Source: Larix sibirica (Eukaryota > Streptophyta > Pinopsida > Pinales > Pinaceae). Taken from it: a stretch of 24,835 nucleotides of DNA. The stretch lies in contig NWUY0300008948.1 of the NCBI GenBank assembly GCA_004151065.3, positions 19,370 through 44,204 on the forward strand, written 5' to 3'. Both the position numbers and the translations under genes were made by a program. The notes under the pieces are model-generated. The model did no database searches, was not told the origin of the DNA, and was given only the letters and a program-made list of their open reading frames with translations. Within the stretch, counting starts at the first letter, position 1. The number at the start of each line of letters is the position of its first letter. Of the stretch, positions 10,794-20,329 are shown piece after piece.

Positions 10794-10900
10794 GTGGATG
10801 CATATTAAAGTTCATATTAATTAGTTAAGAAGTTAAAAATTGTTCATAACTGCGCTAATATTGATTCACCCCCCCTCTCAGTATTAAATCGATTCCAACA
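10794..10900 (+). repeat. Inverted terminal fragment of a related LTR
   Basis: The reverse complement begins TGTTGGAATCGATTTAATAC and continues with a G-run and TGAATCAATATT, the same architecture as the outer end of LTR3 (TGTTGA... G-run, TGAATCAGTATA) but a different sequence. It therefore looks like the last ~100 bp of an LTR from a related copia family, in opposite orientation to LTR1. Its inner side runs into the N at 10793. No partner LTR is visible. Orientation is inferred by analogy with LTR3. Confidence 0.5.
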
Positions 10901-13900
10901 AGAATCTTGGAATAGGTTATGGATTACACTAAGAATCCCCCCAAAAAAGGAAAGCTTCATTAAAAGAGGGATCCTTATGCTTGATAACCCCAACTGTTGT
11001 GGAATTTTGAAGACCAATCAAGGATATTACCCCTCATACTTGGCACCTCCATGTAAAAAAATTGAAGTATTAAGTGTAAGGTGGAACCCTTTTTAATGCT
11101 ATATTCATGTAAAAGAAATAATCATATCCCCAAGGGTTAGCTCAATCAATTGGTGCCACTATTTCTAGGATGTTGTTGGTAATTGGGCATGTTCTGCAGG
11201 TCCTCGATTTGATTGCTACAAGGTCAAGTGCATTAATTCTATGATTCCCACTCACATTGAGGACCATCCTTGTAATGAGGGGAAGTGCTTAGGAGTTTCT
11301 AGGGCATTTATTTCCAAGGAAAAAACAAATGATAATCATGGAGTTGCATACCCTTGAAGAGTAATGATTGTTACTCCAAGAGAATCCCCACCTTAAGTTG
11401 AATATTTTTCTTTGTAGCAGAAATGTAAACCCAAGTTTTCACATTCAAAGTGGAATTCTATCATGCCAGAGACTTCACAATACTTTGAACTCTCTTTTCC
11501 CAATAAAATGGTAGTGCAATATTTTTGTGAGGGTTAAGTTTTGACCTTTTTTCGATAATACAAATACCAATTCCACAAATATAGATGGCATCCTAATAAA
11601 AACCATAATCAATGTAATCCTAAATATGTGGCTAGTGAAGAGAGAGGTGCAAATTTAGTCTAAGTACATGTTAGTCCATCCACAAAGCCACCAATCTAGA
11701 AGACCATGCATCCTAGATTAAAGGTGCAGCGCATTTTGTACTTAATGGATTACAATGGTCACTTCTAGATTCATCTAGAATGTTTTTTAACTACCTCAAT
11801 AAGGTTATATATAGATGTTCAGCTTATGTTCATATGCTAGTTAAATAGTGATTAATTGTTTAGCTTGTTGGCTAATAATGAGATCTCTTCATTCTAGTGT
11901 ATATTTTGTAAGGTAATGGCATATATGTACTACATTTTTTGCTAATATAATGCATTTACAAGGGATACATGCTTACTTTTTGTTATGGTTTGTGACCTAG
12001 ATAATATTTTCATCCTTACATTTCATGTTTATGAATAGCTTTTATTATTATTAAATGATCAAGAATAAAGGTTAACGAACTAGATGACTTTTTTCCATTT
12101 CCCTTTTCTTTGCACACAGCAAAACCTATTTCTTCTAGAAGGGTGAAAATGTCAATATCTTATAGTACATCGAACCTTTGTTGGATAACCTCTAAAGAAC
12201 GTAGGTCTATAAAAGAGAAAATGACATGCTTCAAGACTGGTTTGGCATACAAAATTAATGCTTCAATGCTAGTTTAACATACATATACATGGATTTGCAT
12301 GTATTTGGATGAAGAAATTGAAATATTTAAGGATAAGTACCTACTTGAGTGCTTATATGATATATTTTGGGCCAAATTCCCTATAATTTTTTATGAATGG
12401 CTAAAAATATTAACAGAACAACCTTTGTGTTGGTGTCCTTATGTAAGAGTCAATTGGAATGCTACAAATCTATTAAGGATTAGCATGCATGCTGATGAAT
12501 TGGATAGAGTTGTGAATTTATAGATTAAAGGTGTAGTGGAAGGCTATGCCTTGGAATTTGTTGCAAAATGTTATCAATATTTAATTAAATCGTTATATAT
12601 TTTCAAGAAAGTACCTCAAGGAAGGTTAATTGAAGTCTAGATCAAAATGTTGTTGGTAAAATGAGCTCTACTACCTAACCTTGTCGACATAGAAGTATAA
12701 GTTTCACAATTGAGGGTGGATCCATAGGAAGAATTGATGGTGGAGTCCACGGCTTAAACTAACTTAATTTTGACTATAGAAGACTCACACAAAAATGTTA
12801 TCAAAAGTGTGCAAAATTGAAGGAGGTATGGTGGCAGGAACAAATGAGAAGAATCCATGCAAGCAAAGATTCCCACATGAGAAAGCATAGTATCGAGATG
12901 CATTTTAAATGTTGAATGATGCAGAGGATCAAATAATCGTATAAAGGATATTTGGTCAGATCTGAAGATCATTCCTAAGATTTTATGCTTGCATAGATGG
13001 TGAAGGAAGTCGCATTAGAAAAGTTGTATGGAACCTCAATGGAGCTAAGTTGGAAAAGTTGCAATGGAGTAGGCAATGTGAATACTCCATTAAAGGTGAA
13101 TATGTCGAGTGATGTTGTGGAATTTAAAATTGTTACAAGATTCGTTGGAGTAGAGAACCAAGATACAAATATGTTGAAATATATGTTGCACTAGTGCTTT
13201 TGGTATGTGGAATGTTATGTTGCTGAGAAGAAGGTAGATCAAAGTAACAATGATGTCAATCTATCATTTATCCCACCTTTTGGGCTTGTTTGTTATTGAG
13301 AAAATCCTTGTTATTTTTTTTTGTGCATAGCGTAAGTGTTGTTGTGATTCATAATTAAAGCATACATGTTGTAGTGACCATGAATAGTCTTAGTGTAATT
13401 ATGGGAAGCTATGAGATTTTTTCCACTGCTTTTGTCTAGTAGTGGTGAACGTAACTATGGGAGGTCCAAATATAATTGCTCTACCATGTCCCTTATGATT
13501 TTGATGATTCCCAAGTTTGAGGACAAGTAGGGTTCCCTATTGGTCTAGTCCAAATGTTATATCAATTGTGTCAAGACTTCATAAAATACTTCCAAAAACC
13601 AAATTCCAAGCAACGAAGCATTGCCAAATTGAAAAAAATCAAGCAGATAATCAAATAAAATATATGGGAGTATGGTCAATGGTTCTATGTATTTCTTATT
13701 TGACTCAATTAAACCATATAATGTGTTCAACACAATTAATGGTTTATCATAGATTGTTACCTCACAGGTGTACTCCAATATTGTAGTATAGGTTGAGTAA
13801 TCAATGAGGGAATTTAGAATTTTAGATGAGGATTGAACCATTAGAAGGTTGGAATATGCATCAATCATGGGATTCTCATCCTACATGGAACACTATAGGA

Positions 13901-14300
13901 GTTAGCTAGCAATGTTGTCTAAGCAAACGAAGAATTGGCTAAGGGAAAATATCCAACAAGAAAAGTAATCTGGTTACTATTGATAAAACCAAAGGTCATC
14001 TACATCATCATTTTCTCATGTCTCAATGATATGGAACCATTGTAACAAATCCCTTGTTGTGAGAGTAGGAGTTTGTGAATTATGATAAAAACAAGGGCAT
14101 AACCCATATCACCGTCACTTACTGCAAAAGTGCAATAGTTCAACAATGTATTGTAAATGTTTTCAAGTAAACACTAAATATACTTAAGACTTCAAATATT
14201 TATCAAATTTGGTATAAATTTTTGAGAAGTCCATTTTTGTAGTAGAACCTAATACAAGAGGAAATTGCAGTCAAAATTATAAATAGGATGCACATAACAC
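10901..14300. other. Unassigned stretch between LTR1 and the gag knuckle
   Basis: Apart from the tRNA-like segment near 11140 I recognise nothing in these 3.4 kb. If LTR1 and LTR3 are a pair, copia integrase, RT and RNase H should lie here on the minus strand, but I find no Y-V-D-D or integrase blocks. Open frames at 12299-12523, 12997-13194 and 13557-13868 (minus) are short, AT-rich and unlike families I know. Confidence 0.4.
11128..11410 (+). repeat. Possible second tRNA-like dispersed repeat
   Basis: TAGCTCAATCAATTGG at 11138-11153 resembles a pol III A-box (with a small insertion) and GGTCCTCGATTTG at 11199-11211 resembles a B-box, with 60 bp between them. Downstream sequence to about 11400 reads like the body of a dispersed repeat, with no coding blocks. 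The A-box/B-box order and spacing suggest a tRNA-related SINE, but both boxes carry insertions and no second copy is in the window. Confidence 0.28.
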
Positions 14301-14302
14301 TA

Positions 14303-14395
14303 GGAATGATGGCATTCAACCACCTTCGGGGTGCTATAATTACAATGAGCTTGGCCATAGCTCAATAAGATGCTAAAACTACCTTAAACTCTATG
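14303..14395 (+). pseudogene. Orphan retrotransposon gag zinc knuckle
   Basis: One frame reads R-N-D-G-I-Q-P-P-S-G followed by C-Y-N-Y-N-E-L-G-H-S-S-I-R-C at 14332-14373. This is a CX2CX4HX4C knuckle whose second Cys has become Tyr (TGC to TAC). A stop follows at once. The lead-in and spacing are typical of LTR-retrotransposon gag. It lies on the opposite strand from the nearby copia element and so belongs to another relic. No capsid or protease block can be recognised around it, so assignment to gypsy or copia is open. Confidence 0.6.
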
Positions 14396-15431
14396 TGAGC
14401 ATTGTGAAAATATGTTAAAATTAACAGAGAGAGATAAAACTAATATGTGCACATATATATCAAGACCAAATCTATATAGTGGGAAAACCCAAATTTGGGA
14501 AGAAACTACTTCAATAGATATATCTATTAACCTTGTCCAATCTATAAAATTGACCACTTAAGGATATTAAAATGGTGTACTTAACCCTCTGAACAAGGTT
14601 CAACATAGATACCAAAGGCTAATAAGATAATGGTAACCTAATACCTAATGCATAAACCACATGTCAAAAAACCTTGACCATGTGAAGGTTATCTTAACTA
14701 ACAATTACCCCCTTAAACTTTACTTGGTAATCATTGCAACATATCCCTATTAATCCCATCACATGGAGTCAAAAAAAATTAATGACCCATGCCTTCAACT
14801 CTTTATACATGTGAACAACATAATTAGAGGTACACATTCCTAAACAATTCCTACAATAATATGTCATTCATATACAAACATATGAACATTCACATGCATA
14901 TGACACCAATCCTACAAAGAGCCTACAACTATATGCCCAAGCATATGTTGTTATGAAACATCCACAACCTACTGCATTTATTACATATGTTCCTATTACA
15001 AATACAATTATAAGGATCAAGGTTTGTACCAACTACTTCTTCATTCTCCTCTCTCCTTCAAATTCCACAGTCTCCACTTTCAATTCCAACAACAACATTT
15101 CAATTCAAGTAACAAAAGGCATAAAATATTTATCAAGTGTCCTCTCCAAAATATATTTAGTAAAGGAACCATTCAATTGCATCCACTCATTATAAATCCA
15201 AACATGTTCTCCACTATTAATAAAAAATATCATGAAGTGTCGTATCCTTAACTAATCAAAGAAGTTTTGTTTGTTCCAAGATGAAATGCATAGGCCCTTG
15301 TAGAATCAATGAATTCTTTAGTGATTCTCAAAAATTCATCCCCTAAGCAAAATACACATGCTCACCAAGTGCTACATGATTATCCTCAACAAATCAATGT
15401 AACTTGTAGTTACAAATCCACTTTTGAGCAT
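14396..15431. other. Unassigned, possibly LTR-derived sequence
   Basis: No coding block is recognised. GTGGGAAAACCCAAATTTGG near 14480 recalls the GTGGAAACCC...GGGAGAAAACC block that all three copia LTRs of the window carry, so part of this stretch may be an LTR of another family. C/A-rich words from 14880 to 15280 give short open frames without identifiable domains. Confidence 0.35.
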
Positions 15432-15623
15432 TATTGAGCTTATGTTTATACTAAGCGGGGGGATGAATCAATATAAAACTTATTTTTACTTTAACTAAGC
15501 ATTCATCAACCATTCATTAACTATGAAATAGTAAACACATCTAAAAACATATCATAGCACATAAATTTTAATGTGGAAACTCTTTCAGGAGAAAACCATG
15601 AAAATTTATCTGTATAAATTTAT

Positions 15624-15775
15624 GTAGGCACCAACCTACTGTTATACATTTTCTAGGAACCAACCTATAGGAGACACCAATCTCCTTAGTTGAGCACTAA
15701 CTTAGCAAGATCTTGTGTAGGCACCAACCTACAGGAGACACCAATATCCTTAGCTCAACACCAACTCAACAAGAT
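15624..15775. repeat. 59-bp-type repeats in LTR2
   Basis: Units starting with GTAGGCACCAACCTAC or a variant occur at 15624, 15653 and 15717, the last step being 64 bp owing to a small insertion. They are the same unit as in LTR1 and LTR3, but with fewer copies. Confidence 0.85.
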
Positions 15776-15866
15776 ACAAATAGATTCAAAAATATGTTGA
15801 TATAATATCCTTGAAATCTGCACCACAAATAGTCACATATTAGTCTGGGAGCAGTCTCAAACTTGT

Positions 15867-16023
15867 CACAAGATCACCTTCAAATATGCTCCAAAATCGG
15901 CCCTTAAAACATCTCCAAAACTATCACAATATCACCTTCAAATATGCTTCAAAATCATCCCTTAAAACATCTCCAAAACTGTCACAAGATCACCTTATAA
16001 TCGGCCCTTAAAACATATCCAAA
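15867..16023. repeat. 58-bp tandem repeats private to LTR2
   Basis: Units beginning CACAAGATCACCTTCAAATA start at 15867, 15925 and 15983, a 58-bp step; the third lacks an internal piece. Each contains GGCCCTTAAAACATCTCC or a variant. The single-copy equivalent in LTR1 and LTR3 is AGATCATCTTCAAACC, so this motif was amplified only in LTR2. Confidence 0.9.
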
Positions 16024-16108
16024 CTTGCCTCCCTCTCATAAAGTGCACATTGCCTTATTTCAGATCCAATCTTGCTTGATTCTCCTTGAAAAATGTGCCG
16101 CATTTATG

Positions 16109-16118
16109 TATATTTATA
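16109..16118 (-). promoter_or_regulatory. TATA box of LTR2
   Basis: The minus strand reads TATAAATATA, a strong plant-like TATA element, placed centrally in the LTR as expected for the U3/R boundary. It is the only such word in suitable position; transcription would run leftwards on this map. Confidence 0.5.
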
Positions 16119-16477
16119 CTGTTTTAAGTCACTTTTATGGCATGACTTGTAAAACTGAAAGATTCAACGTAACACTGTTCAATATTATGATAGGGCCAAG
16201 CTAACACTCTGGAAGGGCTATTTTAACATTCTTTATCTTCATTTGGCATCTTGACTTCATCTGTTTATCTTCATTTGTCACCTTAGCGTCTTCTTGCATA
16301 TCAATATCATTTACAATTTTCCTCTCTTTGAAATTAATGACAACAATATCTTCAACAATATTCATCTTGGACATTTGTAATATCCCCCTGTCTTTGATAT
16401 CAATGACATCAATATTTCCAACAATATACTCCAAACCCTTAGTCAAATTTGCACCAATCCTATAGTAACTCCCCATG

Positions 16478-16549
16478 TCTGCAACTCTCCTTTTGTCTCC
16501 AATTCTTCCCTTGTCTACAACTATCCTCCTATCGACAACTCTCCCCCTT
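16478..16549 (-). repeat. Four 18-bp purine-rich repeats by LTR2
   Basis: On the minus strand four consecutive 18-mers of the type GACAAGGGAAGAATTGGA, GACAAAAGGAGAGTTGCA occupy exactly 72 bp. They lie about 55 bp from the inner edge of LTR2, and the last unit contains AAGGGGGAGAGTTGT, which looks like a copia polypurine tract. Two more G-rich tracts follow at about 16630 and 16660. The true polypurine tract should touch the LTR; here it does not, so these may be multiplied or displaced copies. Confidence 0.75.
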
Positions 16550-16699
16550 TGACATCAATGGAAAAGGGTAACTCCCCTTCAGCTTGTGTTTCTCTTTGCA
16601 TTTTCAATTATTTTCTTGTCTATAAATATCCCCCTTTTATATGAAAGGAAAAGGGATTCTCCCCCCAAGATTTTGCTTCTCCTCAAGCACTTACTAGAA

Positions 16700-17100
16700 A
16701 GATGAGAGGATATCACTCCCTTACAAGTTTTTTTCCTTTCATTTCATCAAGTATGTATACATTGCTTGAGGTTCTGATTGCATTTGACACTAATCTTCCT
16801 AAATCTGCTTTTGTTATCTCACACCCTTTAGAATGAAAGGTGAGATTGTAACCTTGATCAAACATTTGAAATACACTTAGAAGGTTATTCTTTATCCCTT
16901 CAACAAGCAAGACATTATGTTTTTTAGTCTTTCCATTACCAAGACTAACAATACATTTTCCAGCTATCTATGTAGAAGCATTACCTCCAAAAGTAACATT
17001 GCCTCCTTTTTCTTCTTTTAACATGAGAAACTTGGTCTAATACCCTCTCATGTGTTTTGAACATCGACTACCAATGTACAATTAATTCCCTTTATCTTGA
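16700..17100 (-). pseudogene. Copia protease and GAG-pre-integrase relic
   Basis: This relic comprises the copia aspartic protease and the start of the next domain. On the minus strand the active-site block D-S-G-C-S-x-H-M-T-G reads G-S-R-C-S-K-H-M-R-G, with the catalytic Asp changed to Gly (17070-17072). Then come T-K-F-L-M-L, G-G-N-V-T-F-G-G-N, I-A-G-K-x-I-V-S-L-G-N-G, and an open piece (16910-16713) reading V-L-L-V-E-G-I-K-N-N-L-L-S-V, Q-G-Y-N-L-T-F-H-S-K-G-C and N-V-Y-I-L-D-E. That last block belongs to the GAG-pre-integrase domain. Homology ends near 16710, before the HHCC integrase finger. No integrase or RT follows. Confidence 0.85.
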
Positions 17101-19128
17101 GCATAGAGTGTAATTCCACATTCTTCCTTTTTCTATTCCTTTTGCTTCCAAGTCTTAGAATACCCTTCTTTATGTTTGGAAAAAAAATATTCTTCTCTAT
17201 TTTTTTTAGAATATCCCACTATGCTTTTTCTACAGTAACGAGTTATGTTCCCATAGTTATTGCACTTGTAGCATTCAGTATTGTAATCAAGTAGGGGAGA
17301 AAATGAATTTTGGTTTATGTCAGCAAACCCATGATCAATTTTGGTTTTGTTGTTCACATAATCATTCTTTGAGGCTTTATAAGTAACTCCATTTATGTTT
17401 ATCACATTGCCACTTGTTGCATAAGCTCTACAATGTATTGCCTTATGACCAAAATTATTGCAAGAAAAACAATAGCCAAGGAAGAGATTTTAGTACTGGT
17501 TTGTGAAAGACATTCTTGGTGGAATAGATATTCTAAACTTGTTCTTGTTCCTCTTGTGAGAAGAATTAGGTTTTTGTTGGTCATCATTTCCTCTGTTGTT
17601 TCTTTCATTGATGATGAATCCTTTGAGAACATTTGCATAGCTTTTAATATTTTCTTCATTTTCCTTTCTTTCATTTTCTTCGGGGATCTTTTGATTCTCA
17701 TCATAGCCAAGACCTATTTTCATGAATGGTCACCTTTGTCAATTGAGAATCTCATTCAAAGTTTCAGTGCTCTTCAAACTTATGTGTAATTGAGATTTTG
17801 ACTTTTCCAATTCCTTTCTTAAAGAGACAACTTCAAACTCAAGCTTCTCACGGATTTCTTATTTTTCCTTGAGCAAACTTCTCACTACTTCTTCTATCAT
17901 TTTTTCCTCTTCTAGGTGAGTCTTTAGGATGACAATTTTCTTTTATGTTTCATCATGATCCTTCTTTCCATATTTCTGCAATTTTTTCATCTGCTTTATA
18001 TTCTTTTTACTTAGCCTATCTATTTCTTCTAAGGTACTGGCAAGTTCTAGTTCAAGATTCACTTATCCATAAATTTCTTCTTCTTATTCTAAATCTGGTT
18101 TTTCTTTCTGATTATCTTCATTTTATTTATCAGTAGACTTTGCATCCATGGATATGAAGAAAATATCTTCTTTGTTAATTTTGCAATCATATCCATCACC
18201 ACTATTCTCTTTAGAGTAAATTTTTTTCTTATTAGCAGGTTTTCCTCTTTTGTTTATATGAGGTTTGTTTCCTTTCTTATTTTTATTCTCTTCTTCGTCA
18301 TCACTATCTTCTCCTTATGCATATATACACTTTGAGGAAAAATGTCCTACTTTAACGCAATTGAAGCATTTAAAAGGTGGTTTACCTTTGAATTTTCTTG
18401 ATCCCCTATATAGCTTTCTCACAAATTGTGCTTCCTCTGTATCTAATTCCTAACTGGATTAATCATCAAATTTGTGTCCTCGTTATCTTCTTTGATGCTT
18501 TGAAAGTTGCTTCTTTTCATATTGGATTTTTAGTTCTCATCACATAGGCTATGAGGATCCCATGAAATTCATCCATTGCCAAATTATCAAGATCCTTCAT
18601 TTATTCAATGGAAGAGACTTTGGTATCAAACCTTAAGGGGACTGACCTTAATACCTTCAGTACAATCATCGTTCTTAAACGGTTTGACCAAGTCCTCTAA
18701 TGGCATTGATTTCATCCACATGGAGGAGATATTCTACAACATTTTTTTCTTTTTTCAGTTTCAAACCCTCGAACTATCCTCTATGATTTTGGAGCTTTTC
18801 CTTCTTAACCTTGTCATCAACTTCAGAGATAATTTTAAGCTTGTCCCATATTTCTTTTGTTGATTCACAATGCATCACTTTGAAAAACGCAAATTTTGAT
18901 AGACCACATAAAATGGCATTCAGAGCTTTTTGCATTATTTTCAGTAAGCTTCTCTCCAACCACATCTGTTGGTGGTTTTATTGAAGCTATATACCCAACC
19001 ACCACTAATTGCGAAATATTAAATCCAACAGCCCTTAGTTATGTTCACATCCTTATGCTCGAAAATGCATAGTTCGTTTCATCAAACAACGGAGCCTTGC
19101 TTGTAGAGAAACCTTCTTGCCAATCCAT
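17100..19128 (-). pseudogene. Copia long Gag with coiled coil, three knuckles
   Basis: The start M-D-W-Q-E-G-F (ATG at 19128-19126) lies 53 bp after the PBS. F-D-E-T-N-Y...S-I-R-M is the N-terminal copia gag block, with W after N-Y-x-F lost. Then A-L-N-A-I-L-C-G-L-S, K-E-I-W-D-K-L and K-V-K-K-E-K-L-Q (18965-18774) match the UBN2 capsid-like domain. A first knuckle C-F-N-C-V-K-V-G-H-F-S-S-K-C is at 18368-18327. An E/K/L-rich coiled-coil segment (about 18100-17770) follows, then Q-R-x-P-F-x-K-x-G-L-G-Y, a motif of long plant copia Gags. Knuckles two (17471-17430) and three (17273-17232, His changed to Asn) close it. Many stops and frame changes make it inactive. Confidence 0.85.
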
Positions 19129-19180
19129 GTGTGCTCCCAAGATCTACCTTCTAGTGGTTAGACTGTTTCTAAAGGAACCT

Positions 19181-19192
19181 ACTCTAATACCA
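19181..19192 (-). other. Primer binding site, tRNA-iMet type
   Basis: The minus strand reads TGGTATTAGAGT, two bases after the LTR3 end. It matches the plant tRNA-iMet complement TGGTATCAGAGC at 10 of 12 positions; both mismatches are C-to-T. Position and sequence fix the element's orientation and the LTR boundary. Confidence 0.85.
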
Positions 19193-19386
19193 ATTGTTGA
19201 ATTTATGCTTATATTAAGAGGGGGCGGGTGAATCAGTATAAGATACCTTTTATTACTTTAAACATTCATCAACCATTCATTTACTCTGAAACAGTAAATA
19301 CACATAAAATCAAATCACAATGCACATAATTTAACGTGGAAACCCTTTCGAGAGAAAACCACAAAATTTTATCTTTATAAATTCAT

Positions 19387-19605
19387 GTAGGCACCAACTT
19401 GTTGTTACAAAGTTTGTAGGCACCAACCTACTGGGGACACCAATCTCCTCAAGTGAGTATCAACTCAACAATATTTAGGCACCAACCTACTAGAGACACC
19501 AATCTCCTCAATTGAGCACCAACTCATGAAGGCACCAACATACTAGAGACACCAATATCCTCAACTAAGCACCAACTCAATAAGATGTAGGCACCAACCT
19601 ATTGA
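19387..19605. repeat. 59-bp tandem repeats in LTR3
   Basis: Units with GGCACCAACCTACTGGAGAC-like starts occur at 19387 (partial), 19416, 19475, about 19528 and 19587. The step is 59 bp except for one shortened unit of about 53 bp. The fourth unit begins ATGAAGGCACC, a degenerate form. Confidence 0.9.
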
Positions 19606-19655
19606 AGAATCAGGTACAAGAATACTGACATAATCACCTCAACGATTACCTCATA

Positions 19656-19910
19656 ATTAGCTTCAAATCTGCTTCATAACCTGCCTCAGATATGCTCCAT
19701 AATCTGATTCAAATCTACCTCGGATCATGCCTCATATCTACTCCACAATATGCTTCAAATCTGCTCATAACTTTCCTCACATCTTCTCCATAATTTGCTA
19801 CAAATATGCCTCATATCCTTCCTCGGATATGCTTGAAATATACTTCATAACTTGCCTCATATCTGCCACAAATATGCCTCATATCCTGCCTCGGATCTAG
19901 TCCACAATTT
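19656..19910. repeat. Array of degenerate 11-12-mers in LTR3
   Basis: Words such as CCTCAGATATG, CTCCATAATCTG and CTTCAAATCTG follow one another for about 250 bp, as in LTR1. Copy order differs between the two LTRs. In the transcript sense the array is G/A-rich. Confidence 0.8.
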
Positions 19911-20321
19911 GTCATGAGATCATCTTCAAACCAATTCCAAAGTTTGACATGGTCACCTTCTACATGAGCCTCATCTAGAGAAGAACCCTTAGAAAATATT
20001 TCAATATCACATCTCAAAGAAAACTATAAAATACTCTTCCCAACAATGAAATTTTCATCCAAGAATAATAGATCACATCTTCAATATTTCCTCTTCCATA
20101 AGTGTGCATATCATCCTCCTTATAGGACCTTAGAAAACCCTTAGAAAAAGAATCTTCAAATATCCCAAAAAATTCTCAAGAGAACACCTCTGAAAGGATC
20201 CTTACAAGTTCTCCTTCTCTCTCTTCTCTCTTCCTTCTCTCCCTTCTCTTAAGAATTTCACCCTCCTTAAGACAGGAACTCAAGTGAGGATGAGATGATG
20301 AAATTAGATCGGTGCTCCTCT

Positions 20322-20329
20322 TATTTATA
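20322..20329 (-). promoter_or_regulatory. TATA box of LTR3
   Basis: The minus strand reads TATAAATAAGAGGAGCACCG. The TATAAATA core is intact, in contrast to the CATAAATA of LTR1. It lies in the LTR section that LTR2 lacks, which means that LTR2 uses a different promoter block. Confidence 0.55.

Larger units (their letters stand above)
15432..16423 (-). repeat. Copia-type LTR2 (short subfamily)
   Basis: The boundaries TATTGA (15432) and CCAACA (16423) match the TGTTGA and CCAACA ends of LTR3, one end having G changed to A. It shares with LTR1 and LTR3 the G-run plus TGAATCA segment, the GTGGAAAC...AGGAGAAAACC block, the GTAGGCACCAACCTAC units and the CAATATTC words near its inner end. It lacks the 11-12-mer array and the roughly 450-bp section present at 20285-20750 of LTR3, and has its own 58-bp repeats and promoter region instead. 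It therefore belongs to a distinct subfamily. Confidence 0.8.

Noticed and set aside
12299-12523. 74-codon open frame as a possible small gene
   Set aside because: No recognisable domain, no promoter or splice context, and of a length expected by chance in AT-rich DNA.
13557-13868. 103-codon minus-strand open frame
   Set aside because: Its composition follows local AT-richness; an overlapping frame on the plus strand is similar in length, and neither resembles a known family.
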